Assembly (NCBI GenBank): GCA_963827315.1
Contig: CAWHAL010000004.1
Location: 496,001 to 560,000 of the forward strand
Source: CAVXEF01 sp963827315
GTDB taxonomy: Bacteria; Planctomycetota; Phycisphaerae; Sedimentisphaerales; Anaerobacaceae
Reading direction: 5' to 3'
Length of the DNA: 64,000 nucleotides
The notes under the pieces are model-generated. The model did no database searches and was not told the DNA's origin. It saw only the letters and a program-made list of their open reading frames with translations. This document shows, piece by piece, positions 34,001 through 41,743 of this stretch; position 1 is the first letter of the stretch; each line of letters opens with the position of its first letter. The position numbers were made by a program, and so were the translations under genes.

Positions 34001-36089
34001 AATCACGGTTTCCCAGCCCCGTGTAGGTGCCGGGATGAACAATCACTATATCGCCGGGGTTGTTGGAGGCATTGATAGCCGCTTGAATTGTGCCATATAA
34101 GGGCGAAGGTACGTACCGAATCGTCGGCGGTATAGCTATGGTGATAGTCATTTCCGTTGACCAGCCGGTTTCCTTGCCAAGTCCGTCGCGTGCCTTGACC
34201 CTGTATGTGTAGGTGAGGCCGGGGGTGGGGTTTAGGCCAGCGTCTATATATGCAGAACTTGTCTGCCAGCCACTATCAGTTCCTCCGGAACCAGTACTGG
34301 TAGCATTGTTAAAATCAAAAAAGTATTTCACGGGGGTGCTCTCGTCGGTGGCAGGCCAGGCTTCCATACCTGCCATAGTGGTGGTGAGCATCCTCGGAGC
34401 TGCCTTCCATTGACTCGGGTTAGGCGACGGAGGCAGGTTATCCACACCGCTGGCGGTGGTAGTCGAAATGGAGTTCGACCAGTCCGTCTCATTCTGGAAG
34501 TCTGATTTATCGCGAGCCTTGACTCTGAAGCTATAAAGCGTATTTGCATTATAATTGCTGTTCACATACAATGCGCTGTCCTGCCAGCCGCTGTTGAAGT
34601 CACCGACGTTACACTCGAAATAGTACTCCACGCCGCTGTCATCCGTTGCTGTTTTGGCCGTCATGGCGATTGTATGCAGACCTGTCGCATTAGGTTCTAC
34701 TTGCCACTCAGCTGGATTTGGCACCGGTGGTGTGTGGTCCTCAAGAGCGACCGTGACAGCACGGGATAGGTTCAGCCGACCACCTGAAGCGCAGAGACCG
34801 GACAACCTGCTGTCAGCCGAATTTAACAGAGCATCTTTTATCTGCGTGTAACTCAGAGTGGGGTTTGCCGCTCGCAGCAGTGCGCAGGCGCCGGTTATAT
34901 GAGGGGCCGCCATTGATGTGCCCTGCATGTAGCCATAATTAGCATTTGGTAGACAGCTTAGGATGCCTCCGGGGTTACCGTATCGCATATCACCGCCGGG
35001 AGCACCTATATCGACCGAGGTTGAACCGTAATTGGAGTAGTACGACATCCCGTCTCCGTTGTTGGTTGCCATTACAGATATAACATTATTAAGATTAAGA
35101 CTTGCGGGATAAAAGGGGGATGAGTCGTTGTTAAGACTATCATTGCCGGCGGCAGCCACAAAGAGGATTCCTGCATCGCGAGCTGTGGCAATGACATCGT
35201 ACTCAGCCTGTGAATAAGAATAGCCGCCCCACGAAGCATTTATAACCTTGGCTCCTTTGTCAATGGCATACTGAATACCATCGATGGCTGCATCGAGCCA
35301 GATATCACCATTGGCATCGGCGATTTTAACGGCCATTATGCTGACATGCCAGCAGACGCCGGCGACGCCTTGGGCGTTGTTGCCGACGGCGCCAATTGTG
35401 CCTGAGACGTGAGTGCCGTGACCGGCGTCGGCAGAGTTGTCCATCGGGTTGCCGTCGTTATCACCCGTGTCGCAGCCATAAATGTCATCTATATAGCCGT
35501 TGCCGTCGTCATCAATGCCATTGCCGGGGATTTCGCCGGGGTTGACCCACATATTGGCCGCCAAGTCGGGATGATTATAATCAACGCCTATGTCGGTAAC
35601 TGCTACGATGACATTACTGCTTCCGGTATTGATATTCCAGGCTTCGGGCGCATCAATATCGGCGTCCGGAGTACCGCCTGTCTGGCCGGTGTTATGCATG
35701 CCCCACAATTCGTTGAACCTCGTATCGTTCGGTATAACACATAACCTTAACTTGTAGTTTGGTTCGACGTAAAGAATACCCGGTGTGTTTTTGTAAAAGG
35801 CAAGTGCTTCTTGCACACTGACGCCGGCTGGTAGTTTCACCACGCTTAGACCGGATACCCTCCTGTCAAGCATATGTTTCACAGTGCCTCCGCCGGCAGA
35901 CGTTAAAACCCTCTGCCGGGCAGCGACTTTCTCGGCAGGTCTTGGGGGTTTCTTTGCGTATCCGGTCTCGTCGAAACGAACAATCAGTTCTCCGGACCTA
36001 TAGTCGGACTTATAAAGCAATTCGTTTGCCACTGCCGAAGCCGTAAGGGATAACAGGACCAGTGACATGACTACTGTCTGCCGCTTCAT
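25011..36089 (-). CDS. Giant secreted subtilase with three beta-helix regions, nidogen-like domain and dockerin
   Basis: A 3692-residue exported protein. The start at 36089 is set by GTGGAGGCGG just upstream; the first in-frame codon at 36110 is TTG with no site. Approximate order by residue: signal peptide 1-22; propeptide 30-110; S8 protease 140-450 with full triad (VAVTDIGVD, GHGTHVSG, GTSMAAPH); Fn3-like repeats 455-655 (TPPVPNPAEW); beta-helix 1 660-1330; InlB-like repeats 1345-1510 (TVTVEF); beta-helix 2 1515-2080; nidogen-like domain 2100-2325; InlB-like 2440-2605; beta-helix 3 2610-3295; dockerin-like 3308-3372; C-terminal Fn3-like repeats to the end. Beta-helix parts are Gly/Asn/Cys-rich and repetitive, fitting polysaccharide or surface binding. 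Probably processed or displayed outside the cell. Confidence 0.92.
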   Translation of the reverse strand: MKRQTVVMSLVLLSLTASAVANELLYKSDYRSGELIVRFDETGYAKKPPRPAEKVAARQRVLTSAGGGTVKHMLDRRVSGLSVVKLPAGVSVQEALAFYKNTPGILYVEPNYKLRLCVIPNDTRFNELWGMHNTGQTGGTPDADIDAPEAWNINTGSSNVIVAVTDIGVDYNHPDLAANMWVNPGEIPGNGIDDDGNGYIDDIYGCDTGDNDGNPMDNSADAGHGTHVSGTIGAVGNNAQGVAGVCWHVSIMAVKIADANGDIWLDAAIDGIQYAIDKGAKVINASWGGYSYSQAEYDVIATARDAGILFVAAAGNDSLNNDSSPFYPASLNLNNVISVMATNNGDGMSYYSNYGSTSVDIGAPGGDMRYGNPGGILSCLPNANYGYMQGTSMAAPHITGACALLRAANPTLSYTQIKDALLNSADSRLSGLCASGGRLNLSRAVTVALEDHTPPVPNPAEWQVEPNATGLHTIAMTAKTATDDSGVEYYFECNVGDFNSGWQDSALYVNSNYNANTLYSFRVKARDKSDFQNETDWSNSISTTTASGVDNLPPSPNPSQWKAAPRMLTTTMAGMEAWPATDESTPVKYFFDFNNATSTGSGGTDSGWQTSSAYIDAGLNPTPGLTYTYRVKARDGLGKETGWSTEMTITIAIPPTIRYVPSPLYGTIQAAINASNNPGDIVIVHPGTYTGLGNRDLDFGGRQITVKSENPDNPDTVAATIIDCNGNPDTNDANQYHRGFDFHSGEGASSIVSGFTITNGYIRGTDGPNGVFPGGSGNNGGNGSGGAIICTGSSPTILNCAISNCVVQGGYGGDGADGNEAVRNGGYGRDSGSALGGAIYCDGASNPTIRGCQIINCRAIAGIPGDGGDGYASNVLSRGRDGGNCWPVVGGGIFCDFGSSTVISDCVITQCRAISGVGGIGGTGPAANGQNGSDGQSFAGGVYYAMWTSIADINDTEISWCDANDDVGGIYFDFSAGTRTTLTCCDILNNTAGHDAGGIGYVGGGTLTLNNCNVSGNRASGYGGGICAGNPGIATTVDVNNNTTISDNIAFEGGGVCVLNAHLTIDDSVIGTTDATITSGNAASYGAGLYGGASTVDINNSIINSNVATEDGAGFYCDNSAATIKTCTFTENDAGGGGGAMYFSGYDPTQQIINCLITKNSAYDNGAGISCNFDVVLTMTNCTLVDNAVSAVYGSGGGVSCYSAFVGIDSSILWNNSAVYGPQIAVGDPLVPDNPSSTVMPTYSDFEGGDDAVFVGPAQGPWGPWLVPSSTNIDEDPLFAYGYYLSQSPTQLVYSNCVDGGNPLYLPSYLAADVGFTPTTCTNHKPDAEPLDMGYHYNAAVPVTMYQLTVMVVNSGFGTNGTVAAPSLDPNTYTYKTYSVEQGTVVEFAATPDPNYEVSEWTGTDSVPFLDPCDPNRNTVMMNSNKTVTVEFDTILPSLRIFILSGQGTTVPEPYVTHTYPYDTVVNIVATPNDPAHAVRWSGDVDNPYATTRTNTVTMTAVPKNKEVYVEFYAVRHLYVPAEYPTLQVAIDAAEDGDIIILDEADQPYYTSWGYEIYDKAITITSPHPDDPCCVVRTVIEQQAGPQANTGPAFRFYNVKPDTILNGLTIRRFGGQAYSGLDADPAENGYYDGEPGSDAYGAAIWCGLPWGQPASPTIKNCVIEDCTIRGGNGGNGADGDADHPDGGNGGWPGAAYGGGMTIFSGSDPIITNCTFNNCAVIGGNAGDGGGAVDDPGGSGGRGGGWYYYYTIPSPWEYGPFEFYTRYGGFGGAVYVDYYCSPIFTDCNFINNNSEGGFNGICGLNQPVETIDEPSLRYKIDNFGGAVFCQEGSDAKFVGCTFTNNLADPNRPHLDPAVAGSYENNKSVTSFGGAVAFGWNGYGTVVKFDNCTFRENFGCYGGAIYGTFSEPNIVDCDFTTNSAYSGGAAHFAGGLNKIIRSIFSGNEANSAVAQGGAICNLGANALIEDCQINYNSTRGSGGGIYVSSHDADGVELSTGDTVLIKNCLITRNVATRDGGGISANWYSDPNIVNCTIADNTGLEYGGGVYCSYNSYANIINSIIWNNIGINGSQLTIATNYEYDQRLSTVDVSYSDVGVRAVKYEPIDANGLPTIRPGFDANSLAANDDQSTGLVDIGFEIGFFGKTYSQLYVNNNGNVTFDANMWTYTPFGLTGDIGTPIIAPFFADVDTRPGTVDTNALTRYGTGMVDGHAAFGVTWIDVGYFNTHWDKVNSFQLILIDRSDRAPGDFDVEFNHEKIQWETGDASGGVNGFGGYSARAGFSNGTGDAGTFYEFEGSGVPGAFLDSNPTGLIYGSRKSAVNGRYIFAVLSGLPELLPTTPIYVDVNCTLNGWDWNVDTNNWEPNFVDYRNISEDPLFVAGYYLSHKAVGQKDDSNAIDAGSDLASLLGLDTYTTRVDGVPDDANVDMGYHYIQGVAPYKLTIEVVGTNGRVRVTLPGEPNGYDVNVFDVNVFDVNQYATVQLQALPDSNYTVKKWTGTDDDGILDSNNTVTMYSDRTVTVEFVKAFCQLIIEAGPGGTVASPWEPNIYNNVPANTKVNLQAVPDEGYRVKRWIEDDNDMSTDPCYTVTTDPCYTAIMDLDEKTVRVEFEQPQTLIVAAGGGQGGYYSNIQDAVSDAKDGDTIVVYPGTYSGGYFGVSIYVDKPITITSTHPDDPCCVATTIIDGYMGSQFNEGWNNIGITFGPHTNAGTILDGLTIQNCGGYWGDGEDGDREEGHPNGYEGGMGIGDAIRVYSGGPVIKNCIIRNNVVIGGTGGDGVDADDTLNAGRGGWGGTAWGGAVYCGANSSPTFINCQIIDNYAGGGNGGGGGNGTEDGGLPNYGGNWSMRGTPEYPAIDINPNGLGINYETDYVTDGDLWERWGYLGDYRWYSAYGGGVFCGIGSTVTFEHCTISGNITAGGVSGQGGEQAVVPRPFEPLIPYEIPTFGGGVYCAAESTITFTDCTITNNTASEPNANNNHIDQYLGHGGGVCAEDTATLIFTNCTFSENTAAVGGGTYFADANPTIRDCNFISNSAFQGGGLLGEHGPATILRSHFTNNIASSDANDPNTLGMGGGMYFWATDVNIIDCNVMSNQAEYSGGGVYLGGEGNNISVFNCLVTNNTAGRDGGGLSVNWYATPLITNCTIVDNEATGNFGVPGETGLGGGIYSGYRSHTVILNSILWDNYALQGRELAIGTGLEYDPRPSTVDVNYSDIKGAQANVFIDAGCTLNWGTGNIYVDPCFVTGPLGDYYLSQTDTNDPNQTVDSPCVDAGNDQASNVGLYHLYTTRTDEVFDTSIVDMGYHYPLAHPIEICSFSDLSHDGIVNFDDLAIFGLYWLNEGCSDSNGWCGGADLTFDTYVNSYDLTFLNECWLAEDTEPPSPSPSKWEIWPYSIPPDDANMVAEAAFDDWGGDVKYYFECVTGNDSNRPWDDPNSLNRTYPRYDLDPNTVYGYKVKARDERGNETQWSEDGYIIAGEEAPPTQDHNPPTPNPMTWATPPHATLSTSIAMEANTATDDTAGVQYYFEDFNNPDVNSGWQSSPTWVDTTCAPQTMYTYRVKARDTSFWHNETGWSDLRSATTPATPPPSDNTPPLPNPSQWAVGGEPMQYGPDVDGYYHHTMTAELASDATTGGNDPVQYYFEFVTGGIGPHSSGWQLSNVYDYPVSTSSSQYGVYRVRTKDAVGKTTGWSEMLSTLP

Positions 36090-36369
36090 CCTACCGCCTC
36101 CACGAACCAAGCGTTAATATTCCGGCACCTACGCGTCTTGTAAAGAATGTCATAATGCGCCGACTTACAGATAACACTGTTATTTAACCCTATTATACAA
36201 CATTACGCCTTTTTAACAAACAAATTAGAGATTAGACATTTAGTTATCGGGACTAAAAGTGTTTTTACTTGAACCCTTTGCAATTACAGTATTTACAAAG
36301 AAAACCCTTCCCCAAATGGTAAAAGGCCTTATAAAAATCTAATGCCATCCCGTAAGCTCCTTGAGGACT

Positions 36370-39321
36370 TTAAGGTCCCTTTTCCAATGAGGCAACTGCT
36401 TGCTCCTCAAACTCATTCTGGATAATGATCGTTGGCTTAATCAGAATCAACAGGATTTTCTCATCCCTGATTTTGCTGCGGTTCTCAAAGAGTCTGCCAA
36501 TAAACGGTATCTTGCTTAGCACCGGCACGCCCTGTTCCCTCTCGGCTTCGCCGCTTATCTTCTGGCCGCCAATGAGCAGAGTGCCGCCATCCGGGACGCT
36601 GACACGTGTCTGCGCAATCGCACTCTCCATCAACGGCAGCTGCATCTTGAGGTCCTGCGCAGTAGCCCCGGAGCCAACCTGACCAACAACCCATTCTTTC
36701 ATCTCTTTCAGCTCTGCGTACGATGTTGTGATTCGCAGAATCACATATTTTCTGTCGGCACTGATAGTAGGTGTGATGTTTAGAACCACGCCGGGTTGAG
36801 CGGTAGCAACCGTTGGTGTCTGCTGAGTCGTTCCAATCGTTGCCGCTGCGCCGACAATCTGCTCAATAGTCCAGCCGGATACGTACGCTATCTCCTTTTG
36901 AACCCTGACCGTTGCAGACTCGCCGTTAAGCACAGTAACCTTAGGGGAATTAAGAATCTTTGAATCCGTGTGGGCCTGCGTTGCTCTGATGAGGAAACTC
37001 GCTTCGATGTCACTGAGCATGGAACCGTAGCCTCCGCTGATTGTGGCCGCCAGAGCTCCTGCCAAGCTTCCTTCTATGCCCGTATCAGCGGGGCTGACAC
37101 CACTAAGGCTGTTTTGGTAAAAGTTGATCACGCCGAACTTACCCCCAATCCTGATGTGTGGAAAATCGAGGTCAATGCCGATTTCTTCGAGGGAGTTCTC
37201 GCTGAGTATCAGAAACCTTGCTTCGATAGCAATCTGTTCGGTAAGTAGTCGGCGCAGGTCATTGAACAGTTTTTGGATTAGTTTGTGGTTTTCGAGCGTT
37301 TGTTTAATAATCAGTTTGGTTGGGTTGGTTGGTGGATAGATTCTTATGGTAGCGTCGCCGCCCGCCTCATACCAGCTTTTCGGGTCAATGCTGTTCTGTA
37401 CGAGCTGAACAATATCAGTGGCGTTTTGTTGTATTGCTTCAGTGCCCAACAGTTCTTCTGGGCTTTCCGCACTTCCCCCGGCCGCAGCGCCGCCACCGCC
37501 GCCACCACCGCCGCCACCGCCGCCACCGCCGCCACCAGCGCCGCCCACGGCTACTTCCTGAAGCTGCATCATCTGGTAAGCAAAATCAGCAGAGGCGCCA
37601 ATCAACTCGGAAACGTCGTAAATCTGTATCTCCATTTTGCTGGGCAGCGACTCCGCGGTAGCGATTGTAATCACGCCATCTTCGACTGTATAACCCAGTT
37701 TCGTAAGTCCACCTGAAACCGACTTCAACAAAAACCCCAGTGCCGTGCCAAGTGGGATCGCGGATATCGGGTCCATATTTATTTCCGTATTCTGGTCGAT
37801 ATCAGCTTTATCGTACAAATCTCCCCACAGCACTACCATCTTCAGCGGTGGTTCTACCGAATTTCTTAGCCGCTCTATTGCCTGGCTGAAAGGCATCGTC
37901 GGTGTGAAGTCCGAAAGGTCGACAATCCCTTCCAGGCTTTTGTAGACAGCTTCGTTGGCGGGTTCTCGCCCGATCGCTTCCTTCGGTTTGCGCGTGGCGA
38001 CAATCTCACGCCAATTCTTGGGCAGCCTAAACTCCTGTGCGTATGGAGTTGCCGATTCGCTGGCTTCTTTCAAGATTTCCACTCTTTGCTTGTCTGCTTC
38101 CTTCTGGGTCTCCAGCTGTTTCTGAAAGTTAATGGTATCATCCAGTGTGTCTTTCAGTATCAGCGCCTCGTTATTTAACGGGTCTAACGCAAGCAGACTT
38201 TCCAGTTGACCGAGAGCTTCTTCATATTGCTGTTGTTTCATATAAGCTTGGGCGTTGCCCATAAGCTCAGTTATTCTTTTTTTCCTGTCAGCCTCGACCT
38301 GCTCCAGGTACTTTCGTTGCGATTCTTGTGCTTCTATTTGCTTTTGCCGCTGCAGTTGTATCTGGCTTTCTTCCTCTGCGATGACCATCTTTTCTCTTAG
38401 CTGCTTTATCTGGCGGGTATATTCATCAAAGGCATCCTTTCCGATATGCAGTTGGTTTTCGTTCACGGTCTGCTCAGCCTTTGTGATAGCCTCTTTTGCT
38501 TCCTCGAAGGCACCCTTGCTTACGCATGCTTCTGCTTTTGCTATTGCATCGCTTACAAGAGCGCTGGTGTGACTGCGTATTACATTTCTTCTGCGATTAA
38601 TCGTTTCAATGTAGCTGCCTTCATCAGCCGGGCCTTTACCAACCTCTTCTGTGGCGGCTTGGGTCTTACCGGCACCGGCTGCGACGGGCTCCTCAGCTTT
38701 TTCGATAGCCGCTGGCCCCGTTTGGGCGGCAGGCGATTTCTCTTCAATACCTTCGACCGTTTTAGCAGCTGGCTGGTTAATCTCTTTAGGCTCTTCTTTA
38801 GCTTCCTCTTTGGCTTCTGCCACTGCTACAGGCTTCGCGGCTTCAGTACCGAGCTCTTTGTTTATCTTGTCGAGTGACTTGGCTATCAGCTCCTGTTCTT
38901 CCGCCGTGAGAAATTTGCTGTCTTTGACATTTTCCAGAAGTTTCTTGGCTTCGAGTGCCTTGCCTTGCTTGGCTAATTCATTGGCTGTCCGAATCTCACC
39001 CAAAATCCGTTCCTTTTCGATTGCTGCCGCGTGTGTTTTTCCCAGAAGCTGCTTTAGATTTTCGCGTTCCTCATTTGTTAGGTAATCTTCATAGTCTTGC
39101 GCTCGGAGCAGGGATTGTTCCGCGGCTTTGTAGAAACCTCGTTCGTATTGCTCGGTCCCAGCCTTAATCCAGTCTTGAGCTACTTGGTGTACTATTGCCT
39201 GTTTGTTGGTTTCGTTGGCCTGTGGCCGAGCCATTGGCGGAGCAACTGCTATGAGGAACAAGGCCGATACCAAAAAAACCCACCACCGCTTACGGCCTGC
39301 GTAAGTGATTAAAGATTTCAC
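36370..39321 (-). CDS. Secretin (GspD/PilQ-like) with TPR-rich N-terminus
   Basis: A 983-residue outer-membrane channel subunit of a type II secretion or type IV pilus system. The signal peptide is residues 1-33. Helical TPR-like and Glu/Ala-rich segments extend to about residue 420. Short N-type domains follow, then a run of about 15 glycines near residues 595-615. The secretin core (about 690-965) shows IAIEARFLILSENSLEEIGIDLDF, LNGESATVRVQKEIAY, VPDGGTLLIGG and VPVLSKIPFIGRLFENRSK. The start is GTG with AGGAGGATTAC upstream. No other secretion genes are adjacent. Confidence 0.92.
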   Translation of the reverse strand: MKSLITYAGRKRWWVFLVSALFLIAVAPPMARPQANETNKQAIVHQVAQDWIKAGTEQYERGFYKAAEQSLLRAQDYEDYLTNEERENLKQLLGKTHAAAIEKERILGEIRTANELAKQGKALEAKKLLENVKDSKFLTAEEQELIAKSLDKINKELGTEAAKPVAVAEAKEEAKEEPKEINQPAAKTVEGIEEKSPAAQTGPAAIEKAEEPVAAGAGKTQAATEEVGKGPADEGSYIETINRRRNVIRSHTSALVSDAIAKAEACVSKGAFEEAKEAITKAEQTVNENQLHIGKDAFDEYTRQIKQLREKMVIAEEESQIQLQRQKQIEAQESQRKYLEQVEADRKKRITELMGNAQAYMKQQQYEEALGQLESLLALDPLNNEALILKDTLDDTINFQKQLETQKEADKQRVEILKEASESATPYAQEFRLPKNWREIVATRKPKEAIGREPANEAVYKSLEGIVDLSDFTPTMPFSQAIERLRNSVEPPLKMVVLWGDLYDKADIDQNTEINMDPISAIPLGTALGFLLKSVSGGLTKLGYTVEDGVITIATAESLPSKMEIQIYDVSELIGASADFAYQMMQLQEVAVGGAGGGGGGGGGGGGGGGGAAAGGSAESPEELLGTEAIQQNATDIVQLVQNSIDPKSWYEAGGDATIRIYPPTNPTKLIIKQTLENHKLIQKLFNDLRRLLTEQIAIEARFLILSENSLEEIGIDLDFPHIRIGGKFGVINFYQNSLSGVSPADTGIEGSLAGALAATISGGYGSMLSDIEASFLIRATQAHTDSKILNSPKVTVLNGESATVRVQKEIAYVSGWTIEQIVGAAATIGTTQQTPTVATAQPGVVLNITPTISADRKYVILRITTSYAELKEMKEWVVGQVGSGATAQDLKMQLPLMESAIAQTRVSVPDGGTLLIGGQKISGEAEREQGVPVLSKIPFIGRLFENRSKIRDEKILLILIKPTIIIQNEFEEQAVASLEKGP

Positions 39322-39732
39322 CGTAATCCTCCTACCTAAGGTTAGGAAAGTTTTCCTATATTCACATAACTTAGCCCCACCCCTTTAAGATAGGGTGTTT
39401 ACATAAAATAGGATACCTCCAAATCCACTTTTTTGCAAGGAAAAAATGAGCTTTGGCTCCGCCTAAGCTTTATTATTTTTTTAAAGCTCTCGAAGTCCTA
39501 TATTGTCGCTGATGATTAAGCAAATCCAGTGGTTTGAGTACAGTTATCTGAGTCAGCAACACCGATACATCGAAAAAAATACCTTGTTCAACACAGGCGG
39601 AAAAAGGGTCTGATATGTATTTTCAAGTCGAGATCTGTCTTACACCTGCAAAATCAGCCCGAGAGGTTTTGATTCGCCCTATGTTGCTTTTTGACCGGTC
39701 GTCTATTTCCTCTTGTTGTTATGCTAATGACT
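39322..39732. other. 411-base intergenic region between secretin and its paralogue
   Basis: No gene is supported. It contains the candidate two-way terminator at 39441-39480 and otherwise AT-rich unique sequence. No remnant of the secretin core was recognised here. Confidence 0.6.
39441..39480. terminator. Candidate bidirectional rho-independent terminator
   Basis: AGCTTTGGC-TCC-GCCTAAGCT pairs with one mismatch (39449-39469). It is followed by a T-rich stretch on the plus strand and preceded by AAAAAA, which gives a T-run on the minus strand. It would separate the transcript of the truncated paralogue from the secretin. Confidence 0.5.
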
Positions 39733-40842
39733 TTACCTGGGTTTTTGCCTGTCTATCTTAGCTCGCAGCTCAGCCAATTTATTATTGAGCTCTCTGAGAA
39801 GCTTATCTTCAAGGTACACGCGGTTTTTGCTGACGATTGCCTCAGCGGTCTCAATGGCTGCTTCTGCTCTATCGAGTTCGCCCTGCTCCATATAATTTTG
39901 GACCTTCACAGCGACATCATTGACAACCGCACTGGTATAACTCCGCAGAATATTTTCTCTGCGCTTGCTGATTTCACTATCACTTACAGGTTTATTGAAT
40001 TCCTCCTTTGCCTTCTCCTGCTGTTGCAAACTTTCTTTTGCACGAGAACCAAGTAATTCGTCTTCAATAGTTGTCACCGTAGACTCCAGCAGCTTTTTCT
40101 GAGGTTCTGCTTCTCCTGCTGCGGAAAGTTCAATTCTCTGGGCCAAAATGCTGTCTATTTTGACAAGGTAATCTTCCGCAGATTTTCCCCTTGGTGCCAC
40201 CAATAAACCGCTTCTGGCGACCTCAACGAAGCCTTGCCGGGCCTCTTCAAGCCGACCGGTAAGATAGAGACCTACACTGTGGTTATAAAGCTTGTTGATT
40301 TCCGTTGTTCGCTGATTCAGTTGCTTCTTTAGTTCGCTGAGGGTTCCTGTAATCTCCTGCCGTTCGGCTTCGGTCAGAAATTCACTATCCTTAAGTTCTT
40401 CAAGCGTGGATTTGGCTGTGCCTGGTCGGCCCTGTCTGGCTATCGCATTTGCAGCCTTAATTTGCTCTAATACATGCTCTCGTTCAAGTTCAGCTTTGTA
40501 GGTTTTTTCCAAAAAGTTATTTAGCTGTTCCCGGTCAACTGCCGTTAAATACTGCTGGTACTCCACTGCCTGAAAGAAGGACTGCTCCGCCTGCTTGTAG
40601 AAACTTCGCTCGTATTGTTTTGTGCCGACCCGCATCCAATCTTGAGCCGCTTGGCACAGAACTTTTTGTTTCTTGCCTTCGTCTGGCTGGGTTGGGTCCG
40701 CTTTCAAGGCTTGTGCCAATAGCACAATTGGCGCCAATGCCGCCAGAAAAGCCCTTTTGCCCAAAAACTTAATCAGAAGTTTTTTGTTGTCCAAAACCAA
40801 ACTCCATTTAAAGACGACCCGCCCGCGGAAAATCAACGGCAC
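39733..40842 (-). CDS. Truncated paralogue of the secretin N-terminal region
   Basis: Up to 369 residues, exported. After the signal peptide (LAALAPIVLLAQALKA) the protein parallels the neighbouring secretin: QAAQDWMRVGTKQYERSFYKQAEQSFFQA against its AQDWIKAGTEQYERGFYKAAEQSLLRA, and later ILRSYTSAVVNDVAVKVQNY against VIRSHTSALVSDAIAKAEAC. It ends where the secretin continues into its long coil and has no secretin core. The annotated start may be too far upstream; a TTG preceded by TGGAG near 40797 would fit the signal peptide better. It may be an accessory periplasmic partner or a decaying duplicate. Confidence 0.8.
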   Translation of the reverse strand: MPLIFRGRVVFKWSLVLDNKKLLIKFLGKRAFLAALAPIVLLAQALKADPTQPDEGKKQKVLCQAAQDWMRVGTKQYERSFYKQAEQSFFQAVEYQQYLTAVDREQLNNFLEKTYKAELEREHVLEQIKAANAIARQGRPGTAKSTLEELKDSEFLTEAERQEITGTLSELKKQLNQRTTEINKLYNHSVGLYLTGRLEEARQGFVEVARSGLLVAPRGKSAEDYLVKIDSILAQRIELSAAGEAEPQKKLLESTVTTIEDELLGSRAKESLQQQEKAKEEFNKPVSDSEISKRRENILRSYTSAVVNDVAVKVQNYMEQGELDRAEAAIETAEAIVSKNRVYLEDKLLRELNNKLAELRAKIDRQKPR

Positions 40843-40990
40843 TGAGTGACACTGATTTGTTGTATCCGGAACCCTTCCTTATACAAGTAAATTCGTGGTT
40901 TGGCAAGTGAAAAGTTTGATTTATGCCGCCCTTTGTAATATCATTTTTCACAAGTTATCCAAGTTATCTGTAAGAGCTGGATATTAGATA

Positions 40991-41743
40991 ATGACCCAGA
41001 AACCTCTTATCCTCGCTGTTGAGACCTCCGGCAGAACAGGCTCTGTGGCGATAGCAGACGGCCAACAAATACTTGCCGAGGTCACCTTCTCTACGCCTGT
41101 CAAGCATAGTGCGGAGGTTTTTCCGGCTGTTTGTGGCCTTCTGAGCCGTTTTAACAGGCGCCCGGACCAAATCCAGCACATCTATATATCCGTTGGGCCG
41201 GGCAGCTTTACGGGTCTGCGAATAGCTGTAACCATCGCGAAAATAATGCACTTGGCAAACGCTGCAAAGATTGTAGCGGTATATACTTCGGATTGTATCG
41301 CCGCCAATGCCGCCGACTATCCGCAAACGCAAGGCAAAAAGCTGAAAAGAGTTGCAACCATCCTCGATGCTAAGCGTGGCCAATTCTTCGTTGCTGCGTA
41401 TAACAACAGTGATGGCCGGTGGGCAAAAACGCTGCCCGATTGTCTGATGACTCCTTTGGAGTTTATCCAGAAGTTCGCCGATACCAAATCCCGTAAGGGA
41501 TGCCCTACGGCAGAACCCGTTTGGCTGCTCGGCGAAGGCCTGGTCTATTATAAGCACCTTTTTAATGCCCCCGGCATCGAATTCCTCGACAGCAGCTTCT
41601 GGTGCCCGCGTGCTGCAAAGGTCCATTTGCTTGGCTACAAAATGGCCTGCGAAGGACAATTTGCCGACCCTCTAACGCTCAAGCCGGTTTACCTGCGAAG
41701 ACCCGAAGCTGAAGAAAAATGGGGGTCCGCCACAGGCGGATAA
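40991..41743 (+). CDS. tsaB: TsaB, tRNA threonylcarbamoyladenosine biosynthesis protein, carrying two palindromic insertions
   Basis: The 250-residue ASKHA-fold protein partners TsaD in making t6A37 on tRNA. LAVETSGRTGSVAIADG and VGPGSFTGLRIAVTIAK are the diagnostic N-terminal motifs, and the C-terminal LTLKPVYLRRPEAEEKWG fits. Residues 167-174 (SRKGCPTA) are encoded by a copy of the CCGTAAGG hairpin element, and the last residues SATGG plus the stop codon lie in a TCCGCC-ACA-GGCGGA-TAAA element. Neither disrupts the frame. Comparison with E. coli TsaB suggests the first falls in a variable region near the C-terminal third. Confidence 0.93.
   Translation: MTQKPLILAVETSGRTGSVAIADGQQILAEVTFSTPVKHSAEVFPAVCGLLSRFNRRPDQIQHIYISVGPGSFTGLRIAVTIAKIMHLANAAKIVAVYTSDCIAANAADYPQTQGKKLKRVATILDAKRGQFFVAAYNNSDGRWAKTLPDCLMTPLEFIQKFADTKSRKGCPTAEPVWLLGEGLVYYKHLFNAPGIEFLDSSFWCPRAAKVHLLGYKMACEGQFADPLTLKPVYLRRPEAEEKWGSATGG
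41490..41512 (+). repeat. CCGTAAGG hairpin element inside tsaB
   Basis: Reads CCCGTAAGGGATG followed by CCCTACGGCA, one stem mismatch relative to the copy at 9508-9530. It is in frame and encodes SRKGCPTA. Confidence 0.8.

Noticed and set aside
25103..35744. Many plus-strand ORFs of 60-140 codons opposite the giant gene
   Set aside because: All lie antisense to a continuous, domain-rich reading frame and arise from its repetitive codons; none has a ribosome site or recognisable protein.
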